Of a stretch of 10,838 bases of DNA, positions 1 through 6,447 are shown piece by piece; positions within the stretch are counted from its first letter, which is position 1, and every line of letters starts with the position of its first letter. The notes under the pieces are model-generated. The model did not search any database, was not told where the DNA came from, and saw nothing but the letters and a program-made list of their open reading frames with translations. The stretch is from an uncultured Novosphingobium sp. (GTDB taxonomy: Bacteria > Pseudomonadota > Alphaproteobacteria > Sphingomonadales > Sphingomonadaceae). A program made the position numbers and the translations under genes. Where the stretch lies: contig CALCQB010000081.1 in the NCBI GenBank assembly GCA_937897535.1, positions 1-10,838 of the forward strand. The letters are read 5' to 3'.

Positions 1-1243
1 CGGGCCGCAGCGCTTCGACAATGCCGCGCAATCGCTCCATCTCGCGGCTCTGGCGTTCGAGTTCCTCAAGGTTGTCGCGCACCGGCTGCTCGCGCGGGAT
101 CGAGGACAGCGAACCGAAGATCACGTGGAAGAACCCCGGCGGGCGCGGATCGGCGTGGCGCTGGCCGCCGACCTCGTCGGGATGCGGGTCGATATAGACG
201 AAGCGCCGGTCTACCTCGCGCTGGGCCGGGCGATCGCGCAGCGCGTCCATCGCCTCGGCAAAGGGGGCGTTGACCAGCACCGATCCGTCGATCAGCGCGA
301 CCGCATCGGCATCGCCGTGGTGGCTGTGTTCGGGCATGATCCGCTCAACAAAGGCAGTCCGGCTGTGCCACGGATCGCCATGTTCGTGCGCCAGGGCGTC
401 GATCTCGCCCAGTTGCAGCGCCGGGAACGCGCCGGGAAAGCTGGCCGTGGCCCGCGCCGCAAAGACCAGCTCGATTGGATTGGCCAATGGCTCGTTCGGA
501 CCGGCCGGGGTGATTGCGCGAAACCCGATCGACAAGCGGTGTTCGCTTTCCTCGATTCTATCCGGGCTGTGCAAGTGCAGGGTCTGGGCGTGGCCCTTGA
601 AGTCGGTCGCGGTGACGAACAGGTCGATCGGATGCCCGGCCGGGAGCAATGGGGCATCGGCCCCGCCGGTCCGCATCGCGCCGAGCGCTTCACACAGCAG
701 CCGCGAGAAGCCGAGCCCGCCGAACGGCGGCTCGAACCAGCGCGAGCGGATCAGGCGCGATAGCTTGGCCCGCACCTCGCTGCGGGTTTCCTTGGCGACG
801 CTGGCCGAAACCACGTTGCCGGGTCGCTTGAGCAGCCAATAGACGATCGGCATCGCCCAGAACTTGGCGATCCGCGAACCGGGCCGGGCATCGGGATCGA
901 GCAGTACGTCGACATCGGCGCGTTCCAGCCACAGCTCGGTCAGGGGCTCAAGGCTTTGCCCGGAATGGATCGCCTGGGCCAGGAACACCCCGTTGATCCC
1001 GCCCGCGCTGGCCCCGGCAACGATATCGGGCAGCACCCGCAACCGCAGCTTGAAGTGACGCTCGATCCGTTCGAGCAAGCGGTGATAGACCGCCTCGGTC
1101 CCGCCCTCGACTGCCAAGCCGCCGTGATAGGCGCGGCTGGCCCGGGCCAGTTTCCACAGCTCCTTGGTCACCCCGTGCATATAGACGGCCAGGCTGACGC
1201 CGCCGTAGCAGACCAGAGCAATGCGGAGTTCCTTCTGGCGCAT
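1..1243 (-). CDS. Patatin-like phospholipase, partial (C-terminus beyond left edge)
   Basis: This reads as a patatin-family acyl hydrolase, expected to cleave acyl chains from lipids with a Ser-Asp dyad. 414 codons are open from the ATG at 1243 to the window edge, with no stop, so the C-terminal part is missing. Visible motifs are a glycine-rich N-terminal strand-turn (YGGVSLAVYMHG, residues 13-24) at the oxyanion-hole position, the nucleophile elbow GASAG (77-81, Ser79), and a DGS motif (319-321, Asp319) followed by VNAPF, the usual second dyad member. The 240-residue gap between Ser79 and Asp319 is longer than in plant patatins. It fits the large bacterial patatin-related proteins, which run to 700 or more residues with an extra C-terminal domain; I infer that domain lies outside. 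There is no signal peptide, so it is probably cytosolic or membrane-peripheral. An AGAGG-like ribosome site sits 5 nt before the ATG. It is divergent from radA. The substrate is unknown. Confidence 0.85.
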   Translation of the reverse strand, partial: MRQKELRIALVCYGGVSLAVYMHGVTKELWKLARASRAYHGGLAVEGGTEAVYHRLLERIERHFKLRLRVLPDIVAGASAGGINGVFLAQAIHSGQSLEPLTELWLERADVDVLLDPDARPGSRIAKFWAMPIVYWLLKRPGNVVSASVAKETRSEVRAKLSRLIRSRWFEPPFGGLGFSRLLCEALGAMRTGGADAPLLPAGHPIDLFVTATDFKGHAQTLHLHSPDRIEESEHRLSIGFRAITPAGPNEPLANPIELVFAARATASFPGAFPALQLGEIDALAHEHGDPWHSRTAFVERIMPEHSHHGDADAVALIDGSVLVNAPFAEAMDALRDRPAQREVDRRFVYIDPHPDEVGGQRHADPRPPGFFHVIFGSLSSIPREQPVRDNLEELERQSREMERLRGIVEALRP

Positions 1244-1314
1244 TTCAACCTCTTTCCACGGCGATGCGCCAAAGGCAATTGCGTTCCTATTACGTTCCGG
1301 TTAGGCATTTGCCC
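1244..1314. promoter_or_regulatory. Divergent intergenic region between patatin-like gene and radA
   Basis: This 71-bp spacer must carry the start signals for both the leftward patatin-like gene and the rightward radA run. It is visibly more AT-rich than its surroundings, mostly between about 1271 and 1310. On the plus strand TTGCGT at 1279-1284 could act as a -35 element, but no convincing -10 follows; TTAGGC near 1301 is the best match and is weak. On the minus strand a GAGG-type ribosome site precedes the ATG at 1243. The regulatory role follows from the gene arrangement and not from a strong motif. Confidence 0.4.
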
Positions 1315-2682
1315 ATGGCCAAGCCCAAACGCCGATATATCTGCCAGGCCTGCGGCAGCGTGAGCTTTCGCTGGCAAGGCCAGTGCGCCGATTGCGGAGA
1401 GTGGAACACGCTCGCCGAAGAGGCTCCGGAGACTGTGTTTTCGGCCAAGCATAACCTGTCGGGCGGCGGGCGGGCGATTGCCTTCGAGGCGCTCGATGCG
1501 CCAGGCGAAGTGCTGAAGCGCAAATCGACCGGGCTGGCCGAATTCGACCGGGCGCTGGGTGGCGGAATGGTGCCGGGTTCAGCGGTGCTGATGGGCGGCG
1601 ATCCTGGGATCGGCAAATCGACCCTGCTGCTCCAGGCGGCGGCAAAGGTGGCGCAGGCCGGGCTCAGCGCGGTCTATATCAGCGGTGAGGAAGCCGCCGG
1701 GCAAATCCGGATGCGGGCTGATCGGCTCGGGCTGGCCGGCGCGCCGATCGCGCTCGCCGCAGCGACCTCGGTCCGCGATATCCTGACCACGCTGGCGACC
1801 ATGCCGCCGCCGGCGCTGCTGGTAATCGATTCGATCCAGACGATGCATTCGGACCAGATCGAGGGCGCGCCGGGCACGGTCAGCCAGGTCCGGGCTTCGG
1901 CGTTCGAACTGATCCGCTATGCCAAGGAAAACGGCGTCGCGCTGTTCCTGGTCGGCCACGTTACCAAGGACGGCAGCATCGCCGGCCCGCGGGTGCTCGA
2001 ACACATGGTCGATGTGGTGATGGCGTTCGAGGGTGAGCGTAGCCATCAGTACCGGATCCTGCGCTGCCTCAAGAACCGGTTCGGTCCGGTTGACGAGATC
2101 GGAGTCTTCGCGATGGAAGGCGCCGGGCTGGCCGAGGTCGGCAATCCATCCATGCTGTTCCTGTCGGGGCGCGACACGCCGGTGGCGGGCAGCGCGGTGT
2201 TCCCGGCGATCGAAGGGACCCGGCCGGTGCTGATCGAGGTCCAGGCGCTGATCGTCCGGCTCGCCAGCGGGGCTACCCCGCGCCGGGCGGTGGTCGGCTG
2301 GGACAGCGGGCGGCTGGCGATGCTGCTGGCGGTGCTCGAGGCGCGCTGCGGACTCAATTTCTCTTCGGCCGAAGTCTATCTGAACGTGGCGGGCGGGTAT
2401 CGGCTGTCCGATCCGGCCGCCGATCTGGCGGTGGCGGCGGCGTTGATCTCTGCCCTGGCCGACAAGCCGCTGCCGGGCGACGCGGTCTGGTTCGGCGAAG
2501 TTTCGCTGGCCGGAGAGATTCGCCCGGTTGCTCATGCGCCGATCCGGCTGCGCGAATCCGCCAAGCTGGGCTTTTCCAGCGCCTTTGGTCCCGGTGAAGC
2601 GGGCGGGGCATCGGACGGGCGAAAGTTTACCGCCTTAACACTGCTGCCAAATCTCGTTGACCGGATCATGGGGGCACCGTAG
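1315..2682 (+). CDS. radA: DNA repair protein RadA
   Basis: RadA (Sms) is a RecA-like ATPase with a Lon-type C-terminal domain. It promotes branch migration and processing of recombination intermediates in the cytosol. The 455-residue product has every hallmark in order: an N-terminal C4 zinc finger (Cys10, Cys13, Cys24, Cys27), a Walker A motif GDPGIGKST (95-103), a Walker B-like strand LLVIDSIQT, the RadA-specific KNRFG motif (253-257), and a Lon-protease-like region toward the end that includes the VYLNVAGGYRLSDPAADLA stretch. The length matches the family (about 450-460). I chose the ATG at 1315 because the family begins MAK just before the zinc finger; the upstream in-frame ATG at 1264 would add 17 unmatched residues. 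It leads the run into cvpA, which starts 11 bp after the stop. Confidence 0.97.
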   Translation: MAKPKRRYICQACGSVSFRWQGQCADCGEWNTLAEEAPETVFSAKHNLSGGGRAIAFEALDAPGEVLKRKSTGLAEFDRALGGGMVPGSAVLMGGDPGIGKSTLLLQAAAKVAQAGLSAVYISGEEAAGQIRMRADRLGLAGAPIALAAATSVRDILTTLATMPPPALLVIDSIQTMHSDQIEGAPGTVSQVRASAFELIRYAKENGVALFLVGHVTKDGSIAGPRVLEHMVDVVMAFEGERSHQYRILRCLKNRFGPVDEIGVFAMEGAGLAEVGNPSMLFLSGRDTPVAGSAVFPAIEGTRPVLIEVQALIVRLASGATPRRAVVGWDSGRLAMLLAVLEARCGLNFSSAEVYLNVAGGYRLSDPAADLAVAAALISALADKPLPGDAVWFGEVSLAGEIRPVAHAPIRLRESAKLGFSSAFGPGEAGGASDGRKFTALTLLPNLVDRIMGAP

Positions 2683-2693
2683 TTTCCCCGACC

Positions 2694-3251
2694 ATGACGG
2701 GTTTCGATATTGCAGTTTTGATCCTGGTCGGCCTTGGGGCGATCACTGGTTTCATGCGCGGGTTCATTCAGGAAATCTTCGCGCTGGCGGCCTGGGTGCT
2801 CGCGCTGGTCGCGATCCACAACCTCCACACCCCGCTGACCGAAATGCTCGGGCCCTTTGTCGGGACCGGATCGGGCAGCGCCGTGCTGGCCTTCGCGATC
2901 CTGCTGCTGGTCCCCTATGCGATCGTCAAGCTGCTCTCCAACCGTTTGGGCGAAGCGAGCCGCAATTCGGTGCTGGGGCCGATCGACCGGTTGCTCGGCT
3001 TCGGGTTCGGGGCGGTCAAAGGCATGGTGATCGTGGTTTTGGCGTTTTCGGTGCTGGTGTTGGGCTATGACACGATCTGGGGTGCGGCCGGCCGGCCGAC
3101 CTGGATCACCCAATCGCGGGCCTATCCGTTCGTCAACGCCGGCAGCGATTATCTGGTCAAGATGATCTCCGAACGGCGCCGCGAAGCCGTCAATGCCGAA
3201 GCCGGCCGCCTTGGCAAGAAGGCGGTCAAGACGAAGCTATCGGGCCAGTGA
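2694..3251 (+). CDS. cvpA: CvpA family inner-membrane protein
   Basis: CvpA proteins are small polytopic inner-membrane proteins, named for a role in colicin V production in Escherichia coli and linked to envelope stress tolerance; their molecular activity is not settled. The 185-residue product shows about four hydrophobic segments (roughly 4-20, 28-43, 62-82 and 103-125). It carries the family signature of a GFxRGFIQE turn after the first segment and LGPIDRLLGFGFGAVKG (94-110) before the last. The C-terminal 60 residues are polar and basic (RRR, GKKAVKTK) and probably cytosolic. There is no strong Shine-Dalgarno before the ATG, which lies 11 bp after radA, so translation may depend on radA. 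In many proteobacteria cvpA precedes purF; here the next gene is an Fe-S scaffold homologue, whose start overlaps this stop. Confidence 0.9.
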   Translation: MTGFDIAVLILVGLGAITGFMRGFIQEIFALAAWVLALVAIHNLHTPLTEMLGPFVGTGSGSAVLAFAILLLVPYAIVKLLSNRLGEASRNSVLGPIDRLLGFGFGAVKGMVIVVLAFSVLVLGYDTIWGAAGRPTWITQSRAYPFVNAGSDYLVKMISERRREAVNAEAGRLGKKAVKTKLSGQ

Positions 3252-3667
3252 GCCAGGCAGCAGCGCTCTATTCGCCCGAAGTGCTCGGGCTGGCGACTGC
3301 GCTCGCCGCTTTTCCGCTAAGCGATGACCTGCCGTTGCGCGGCAGTGCCCGGGCGCCGGTCTGCGGCTCGACCATCGAGCTGGGGATGGAACTCGATAGC
3401 GAGGGCCGGATCGAACGGCTCGGCTTGAAGGCCCACGCCTGCGCGATTGGCCAGGCAACAGCGGCGCTGTTCGCGCGTTCAGCCGCCGGGCAGGATCGCG
3501 GCTCGATTGCCGCGACACTGGAGCACCTCACGTCCTGGCTCGACGATCCCGCCGCTGCGCTCCCGAATTGGCCCGGGATTGAGGCAATCGCCGCCGCGCG
3601 CGCCTATCCCGCCCGCCACGGCGCAATCCTGTTGCCGTGGAAGGCTGCCCTGGCCGCGCTTCCCTAA
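3248..3667 (+). CDS. IscU/SufU/NifU-N-like iron-sulfur scaffold homologue with altered ligands
   Basis: This 139-residue protein resembles the IscU/SufU/NifU N-terminal fold, on which Fe-S clusters are assembled from cysteine-desulfurase sulfur. The landmarks are APVCGS (36-41; Cys39 matches the first scaffold Cys), the strand VCGSTIELGMELD, HACAIGQA (63-70; Cys65 matches the second Cys) and ARHGAILLPW (122-131), which aligns with the third ligand region. Two usual ligand positions differ: the Asp of the CGD motif is Ser41, and the Cys after the conserved His (His124) is Gly125. It may therefore hold a cluster differently, act as a carrier or regulator, or have lost cluster binding. It starts with GTG at 3248, overlapping the cvpA stop in a GTGA junction, so translational coupling is likely. 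No cysteine desulfurase or suf genes lie nearby. Family membership is fairly sure; a working scaffold role is uncertain. Confidence 0.75.
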   Translation: MSQAAALYSPEVLGLATALAAFPLSDDLPLRGSARAPVCGSTIELGMELDSEGRIERLGLKAHACAIGQATAALFARSAAGQDRGSIAATLEHLTSWLDDPAAALPNWPGIEAIAAARAYPARHGAILLPWKAALAALP

Positions 3668-3702
3668 GCGCAGGGTCGCGGCTAGAGCAGGCCCAGGACA
3701 AC

Positions 3703-3708
3703 GGGGAG
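3703..3708 (+). promoter_or_regulatory. Shine-Dalgarno of the MHS transporter
   Basis: GGGGAG lies 9 nt upstream of the ATG at 3718 and is one of the clearer purine-rich ribosome sites in the window. It decides the start in favour of 3718 over the in-frame ATG at 3637, which lies inside the preceding scaffold gene and would add 27 residues with no membrane or family character. Confidence 0.6.
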
Positions 3709-3717
3709 ATACCGACA

Positions 3718-5337
3718 ATGAGCGAAGGTGCAGCGCAGAGCGAACCAAGCGCCCAGGAAATGCGCCTGGTGATCGCTGCATCTTCGGCCGGCACCGTGTT
3801 CGAATGGTACGATTTCTTCATTTACGGCACGCTCGGCGCGATCCTCTCCAAAACATTCTTCCCGACCGGCAATGCCACGCTGGAAATGCTGCTGTTCTGG
3901 CTGGTCTTCGCGGTCGGTTTCGGGTTCCGTCCGCTCGGCGCGGTGCTGTTCGGCTATCTGGGCGACAAGCTTGGCCGCAAGTACACCTTCCTGGTTACCG
4001 TCAGCCTGATGGGTATTGCCACCGCCGGGGTCGGGATGATCCCTGCGGCGGCGAGCATCGGCTGGTGGGCCCCGGCAATCGTGATCGTGCTGCGGATCCT
4101 GCAAGGGCTGGCGCTCGGCGGCGAATACGGCGGCGCGGCGATCTATGTTGCCGAGCATTCGCCTTTCGCACGGCGCGGCTATCACACCAGCTATATCCAG
4201 GCGAGCGTGGTCGGCGGGTTCGTGCTGAGCCTGATCGTGGTGCTGGGCTGCAAGGCGGTGATGAGCCCCGAGACATGGCTGGCCTGGGGCTGGCGGGTGC
4301 CGTTCCTGCTCAGCCTGCTGTTGCTCGCGATTTCGTTGTGGATGCGCTTCAAGCTGTCGGAAAGCCCGGTATTCCAGGCGATGAAGGCCGAGGGCGAACT
4401 GGCCGGCAATCCCTTCGTCGAGAGCTTTACCTATCCCGGCAACAAGCGCCGGATCTTCATCGCGCTGTTCGGCATCGCCGCCGGTCTGACCGTGATCTGG
4501 TACACCGCGATGTTCTCCGGCCTGTCGTTCCTGAAATCGGCGATGCACATCGAGGACACCGCAGCCGAGATCATCGTCGGCATTTCGGCGGCGCTGGGGA
4601 TGGGGTTCTTCCTCTATTTCGGCAAGCTGTCGGACCGGATCGGGCGCAAGAAGCCGATCGTGGTCGGTTATGGCCTAACCTTGCTGCTGCTGTTCCCGAC
4701 CTATTGGTTCATCGGCTCGGTGGCCAAGGATCCGGCCCAGACTGCGGCGGTCGAGTGGACCTTGCGCGGGCCCGATTGCAGCTTTGCGCCGTTCGCGCCG
4801 AAACAGGAAACCCGCTGCGGCAAGCTGATGGGCGACTTTGCCGGGGCCGGGGTGCCTTACCAGCTGGAGAAAAGCGAAAAGCTGGAACTGGTCGCTGGCG
4901 GAACGACAGTAATTCCGCTGGATGATCTGGCGCTGGACGATGCCAAGGCCCGCAAGGCCGCAATCGAGGCGCGGGCCGGACAGACTGTGTTCAACTTCGC
5001 CAAGCACACCCCCTCGTTCGGGCAATCCGCGCTAATCGTCGCCGGACTGCTGCTGCTGATGGCGCTTTCGGGCGCGACCTATGGCCCGGTCGCGGCGTTG
5101 TTGGCCGAGATGTTCCCACCCAAGGTGCGCTACTCCTCGATGTCGATCCCCTACCATATCGGCACCGGCTATTTCGGCGGGTTCCTGCCGTTCATCGCCA
5201 GCTACATCGTCGCGCGGACCGGCGATCCCTATTCGGGGCTGTGGTACACCTGGGTGGTCGTGCTGGTCGCGTTCCTGGTCGCGTGGTGGGGCCTGCCAAA
5301 CGGAAAGCCGCGCGACTTTGCCGATGACCACGCCTGA
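3718..5337 (+). CDS. MFS transporter, metabolite:H+ symporter (MHS/ProP-like) family
   Basis: This is a 539-residue inner-membrane transporter of the major facilitator superfamily, probably a proton symporter for a small organic metabolite; the substrate cannot be read from sequence. MHS-type motifs are visible: FEWYDFFIYG (29-38) in the first helix, the loop motif GDKLGRK (82-88), RILQGLALGGEYGGA (126-140) and the second-half copy LSDRIGRKK (304-312). Hydrophobic segments fit twelve helices. MHS proteins are usually about 430-500 residues; the extra length is a polar insertion of about 95 residues (roughly 336-433) between predicted helices 9 and 10, on the expected periplasmic side. It contains two cysteines (354 and 367). 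A GGGGAG ribosome site supports the ATG at 3718. The last 14 bases overlap alr, which suggests co-expression with D-alanine synthesis; import of an amino acid or organic acid is only inference. Confidence 0.88.
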   Translation: MSEGAAQSEPSAQEMRLVIAASSAGTVFEWYDFFIYGTLGAILSKTFFPTGNATLEMLLFWLVFAVGFGFRPLGAVLFGYLGDKLGRKYTFLVTVSLMGIATAGVGMIPAAASIGWWAPAIVIVLRILQGLALGGEYGGAAIYVAEHSPFARRGYHTSYIQASVVGGFVLSLIVVLGCKAVMSPETWLAWGWRVPFLLSLLLLAISLWMRFKLSESPVFQAMKAEGELAGNPFVESFTYPGNKRRIFIALFGIAAGLTVIWYTAMFSGLSFLKSAMHIEDTAAEIIVGISAALGMGFFLYFGKLSDRIGRKKPIVVGYGLTLLLLFPTYWFIGSVAKDPAQTAAVEWTLRGPDCSFAPFAPKQETRCGKLMGDFAGAGVPYQLEKSEKLELVAGGTTVIPLDDLALDDAKARKAAIEARAGQTVFNFAKHTPSFGQSALIVAGLLLLMALSGATYGPVAALLAEMFPPKVRYSSMSIPYHIGTGYFGGFLPFIASYIVARTGDPYSGLWYTWVVVLVAFLVAWWGLPNGKPRDFADDHA

Positions 5338-6361
5338 GCCGCCACTCCGCCTGACGCTCGATACCGCCGCGCTGGTTCACAACTGGCGCGCGCTCGATCG
5401 GCTATCCGGCGCGGCGCGGGCCGGGGCGGCGGTCAAGGCCGATGGCTATGGGCTGGGCGCGGTGCGCGTGGTCAAGGCACTGGCCGCAGCCGGGTGCCGC
5501 GATTTCTTTGTCGCCCATGCCAGTGAAGCGGCAGAGTTGCTGGGTCTGGTCGATCCGGCCCGGGTCGCCATCCTGCACGGCCCCCAGGATGCTGCCGAGG
5601 CACAGTGGATCGCCGCGCAGGGATTCCGCCCGGTGATCAATTCGCTGCGCCAGGCCGAACTATGGAGCGCAGCCGGCAATGGCCGCTGCGACCTGATGGT
5701 CGATACCGGGATAAACCGGTTGGGTGTGGGGCTAGGTGATCTGTCGGCCGCGCAAATCCGCCAATTGAATGTCGCCACGCTCCATTCGCACCTCGCTTGC
5801 GCTGAAGAGGACAATGCGCTCAACCCGTTGCAGCGCGATCGCTGGCGCTCGGCCTGCGAGACCATCGGCAGTGACGAGTGCAGCCTCGCCAACTCGGCCG
5901 GGATCATGCTCGGCGAGAGCTATCACGGTAGCCTGACCCGGCCTGGCCTGGCGCTGTACGGCGGCGTCCCTTGCGCCGGGCTTGAAGGTGCGATCCGCCA
6001 GGTCGCCCGGCCCGAAGCTGCGATCATCCAGGTTCGGCAGGTGCAGGCAGGTGCGGGGGTCGGCTATAACGCGACCTATATTGCCGAGCGACCGATGCGG
6101 GTCGGGGTGATCGCGCTGGGTTATGCCGATGGCTATCTGCGCTGCTGGTCGGGCAAGGGTGCGATGCTGGCCGGGGATCGGCGCTTGCCGGTCCTGGGCC
6201 GGGTCTCGATGGACATGACCGTGATCGATCTGACCGATGCGCCCAATTTGGCCGAGGGCGACTGGATTGGCGCCGAATACGCCTTGCCCCAGGCCGCCGC
6301 ACAAACCGGATTGTCGCAATATGAACTGCTGACCTTGCTGGGCCGCAGGTTTGCGCGATGA
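5324..6361 (+). CDS. alr: Alanine racemase
   Basis: Alanine racemase is the PLP enzyme that interconverts L- and D-alanine in the cytosol, supplying D-alanine for peptidoglycan. The 345-residue product has the fold-type III barrel motif AAVKADGYGLGA with PLP-binding Lys38, the SLANSAGIMLG segment followed by TRPGLALYGG, the catalytic tyrosine in GVGYNATY (Tyr248), IALGYADGY, and GRVSMDM (292-298), where Met296-Asp297 match the substrate-contact loop. It is slightly shorter than common Alr proteins (about 355-390), with a compact C-terminal domain, but no key residue is lost. The ATG at 5324 lies inside the transporter gene (14-bp overlap). It gives a standard N-terminus, LRLTLDTAALVHNWRAL, so translational coupling with the transporter is likely. 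Reading further upstream in this frame runs deep inside the transporter gene and is not a real extension. The stop overlaps the first base of a 14-bp palindrome leading to phaR. Confidence 0.95.
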   Translation: MTTPEPPLRLTLDTAALVHNWRALDRLSGAARAGAAVKADGYGLGAVRVVKALAAAGCRDFFVAHASEAAELLGLVDPARVAILHGPQDAAEAQWIAAQGFRPVINSLRQAELWSAAGNGRCDLMVDTGINRLGVGLGDLSAAQIRQLNVATLHSHLACAEEDNALNPLQRDRWRSACETIGSDECSLANSAGIMLGESYHGSLTRPGLALYGGVPCAGLEGAIRQVARPEAAIIQVRQVQAGAGVGYNATYIAERPMRVGVIALGYADGYLRCWSGKGAMLAGDRRLPVLGRVSMDMTVIDLTDAPNLAEGDWIGAEYALPQAAAQTGLSQYELLTLLGRRFAR

Positions 6362-6374
6362 TGCTGCGCAGCAT
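6361..6374. promoter_or_regulatory. Perfect 14-bp palindrome (possible PhaR operator half of a pair)
   Basis: ATGCTGCGCAGCAT is a perfect palindrome starting at the last base of the alr stop codon. It contains CTGC and GCAG half-sites back to back. PhaR regulators of alphaproteobacteria are known to bind TGC-rich inverted sequences, so this could be an operator for the phaR gene that follows. As RNA it could only form a 5-bp stem with a 4-base loop and lacks a following U-run, so it is a poor terminator. Confidence 0.4.
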
Positions 6375-6380
6375 GGATTT

Positions 6381-6400
6381 GTTGCATTGCAACTATTGCA
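6381..6400. promoter_or_regulatory. TTGCA-repeat palindrome upstream of phaR, putative autoregulatory operator
   Basis: GTTGCA-T-TGCAAC at 6381-6393 is a perfect 6+1+6 inverted repeat. The pentamer TTGCA occurs three times (6382-6386, 6387-6391, 6396-6400). Its centre is about 19.5 bp from that of the palindrome at 6361-6374, close to two helical turns. TTGTTG (6379-6384) and TGCTAA (6403-6408) could be weak -35 and -10 elements 18 bp apart, which would put the repeat inside the promoter. Binding by PhaR is inferred from known TGC-rich PhaR sites and from position. Confidence 0.5.
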
Positions 6401-6447
6401 GGTGCTAACAGGGCTTGAAGGGACCTTTCCCTGCGGGGTTTTGGAAC

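Noticed and set aside
125..763. 212-codon plus-strand frame opposite the patatin-like gene
   Set aside because: The minus strand reads through without a stop from 1243 to 1 with Ser-Asp dyad motifs, so this is a shadow.
1264..1314. Upstream in-frame ATG of radA adding 17 residues
   Set aside because: The added residues do not resemble the RadA N-terminus, which starts MAK just before the zinc finger.
1579..2535. 318-codon open frame on the minus strand inside radA
   Set aside because: It is fully antisense to a complete, motif-verified radA. The Arg/Gln/Asp-rich composition is what the reverse strand of GC-rich codons gives, and no family is recognisable.
3637..3717. Upstream in-frame ATG of the transporter
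   Set aside because: It lies within the scaffold gene, and a GGGGAG ribosome site favours 3718.
3682..4548. 288-codon minus-strand frame opposite the transporter
   Set aside because: It is antisense to a well-supported membrane protein and its His/Gln/Arg-rich product resembles no known fold.
3447..4925. 492-codon plus-strand frame overlapping the scaffold and transporter genes
   Set aside because: It runs in another frame across two genes with clear family motifs. Its product is Arg-rich and low in hydrophobic order, a typical frame shadow in high-GC DNA.
6361..6374. Palindrome read as an intrinsic terminator for alr
   Set aside because: It could form only a 5-bp stem with a 4-base loop and is not followed by a run of T.
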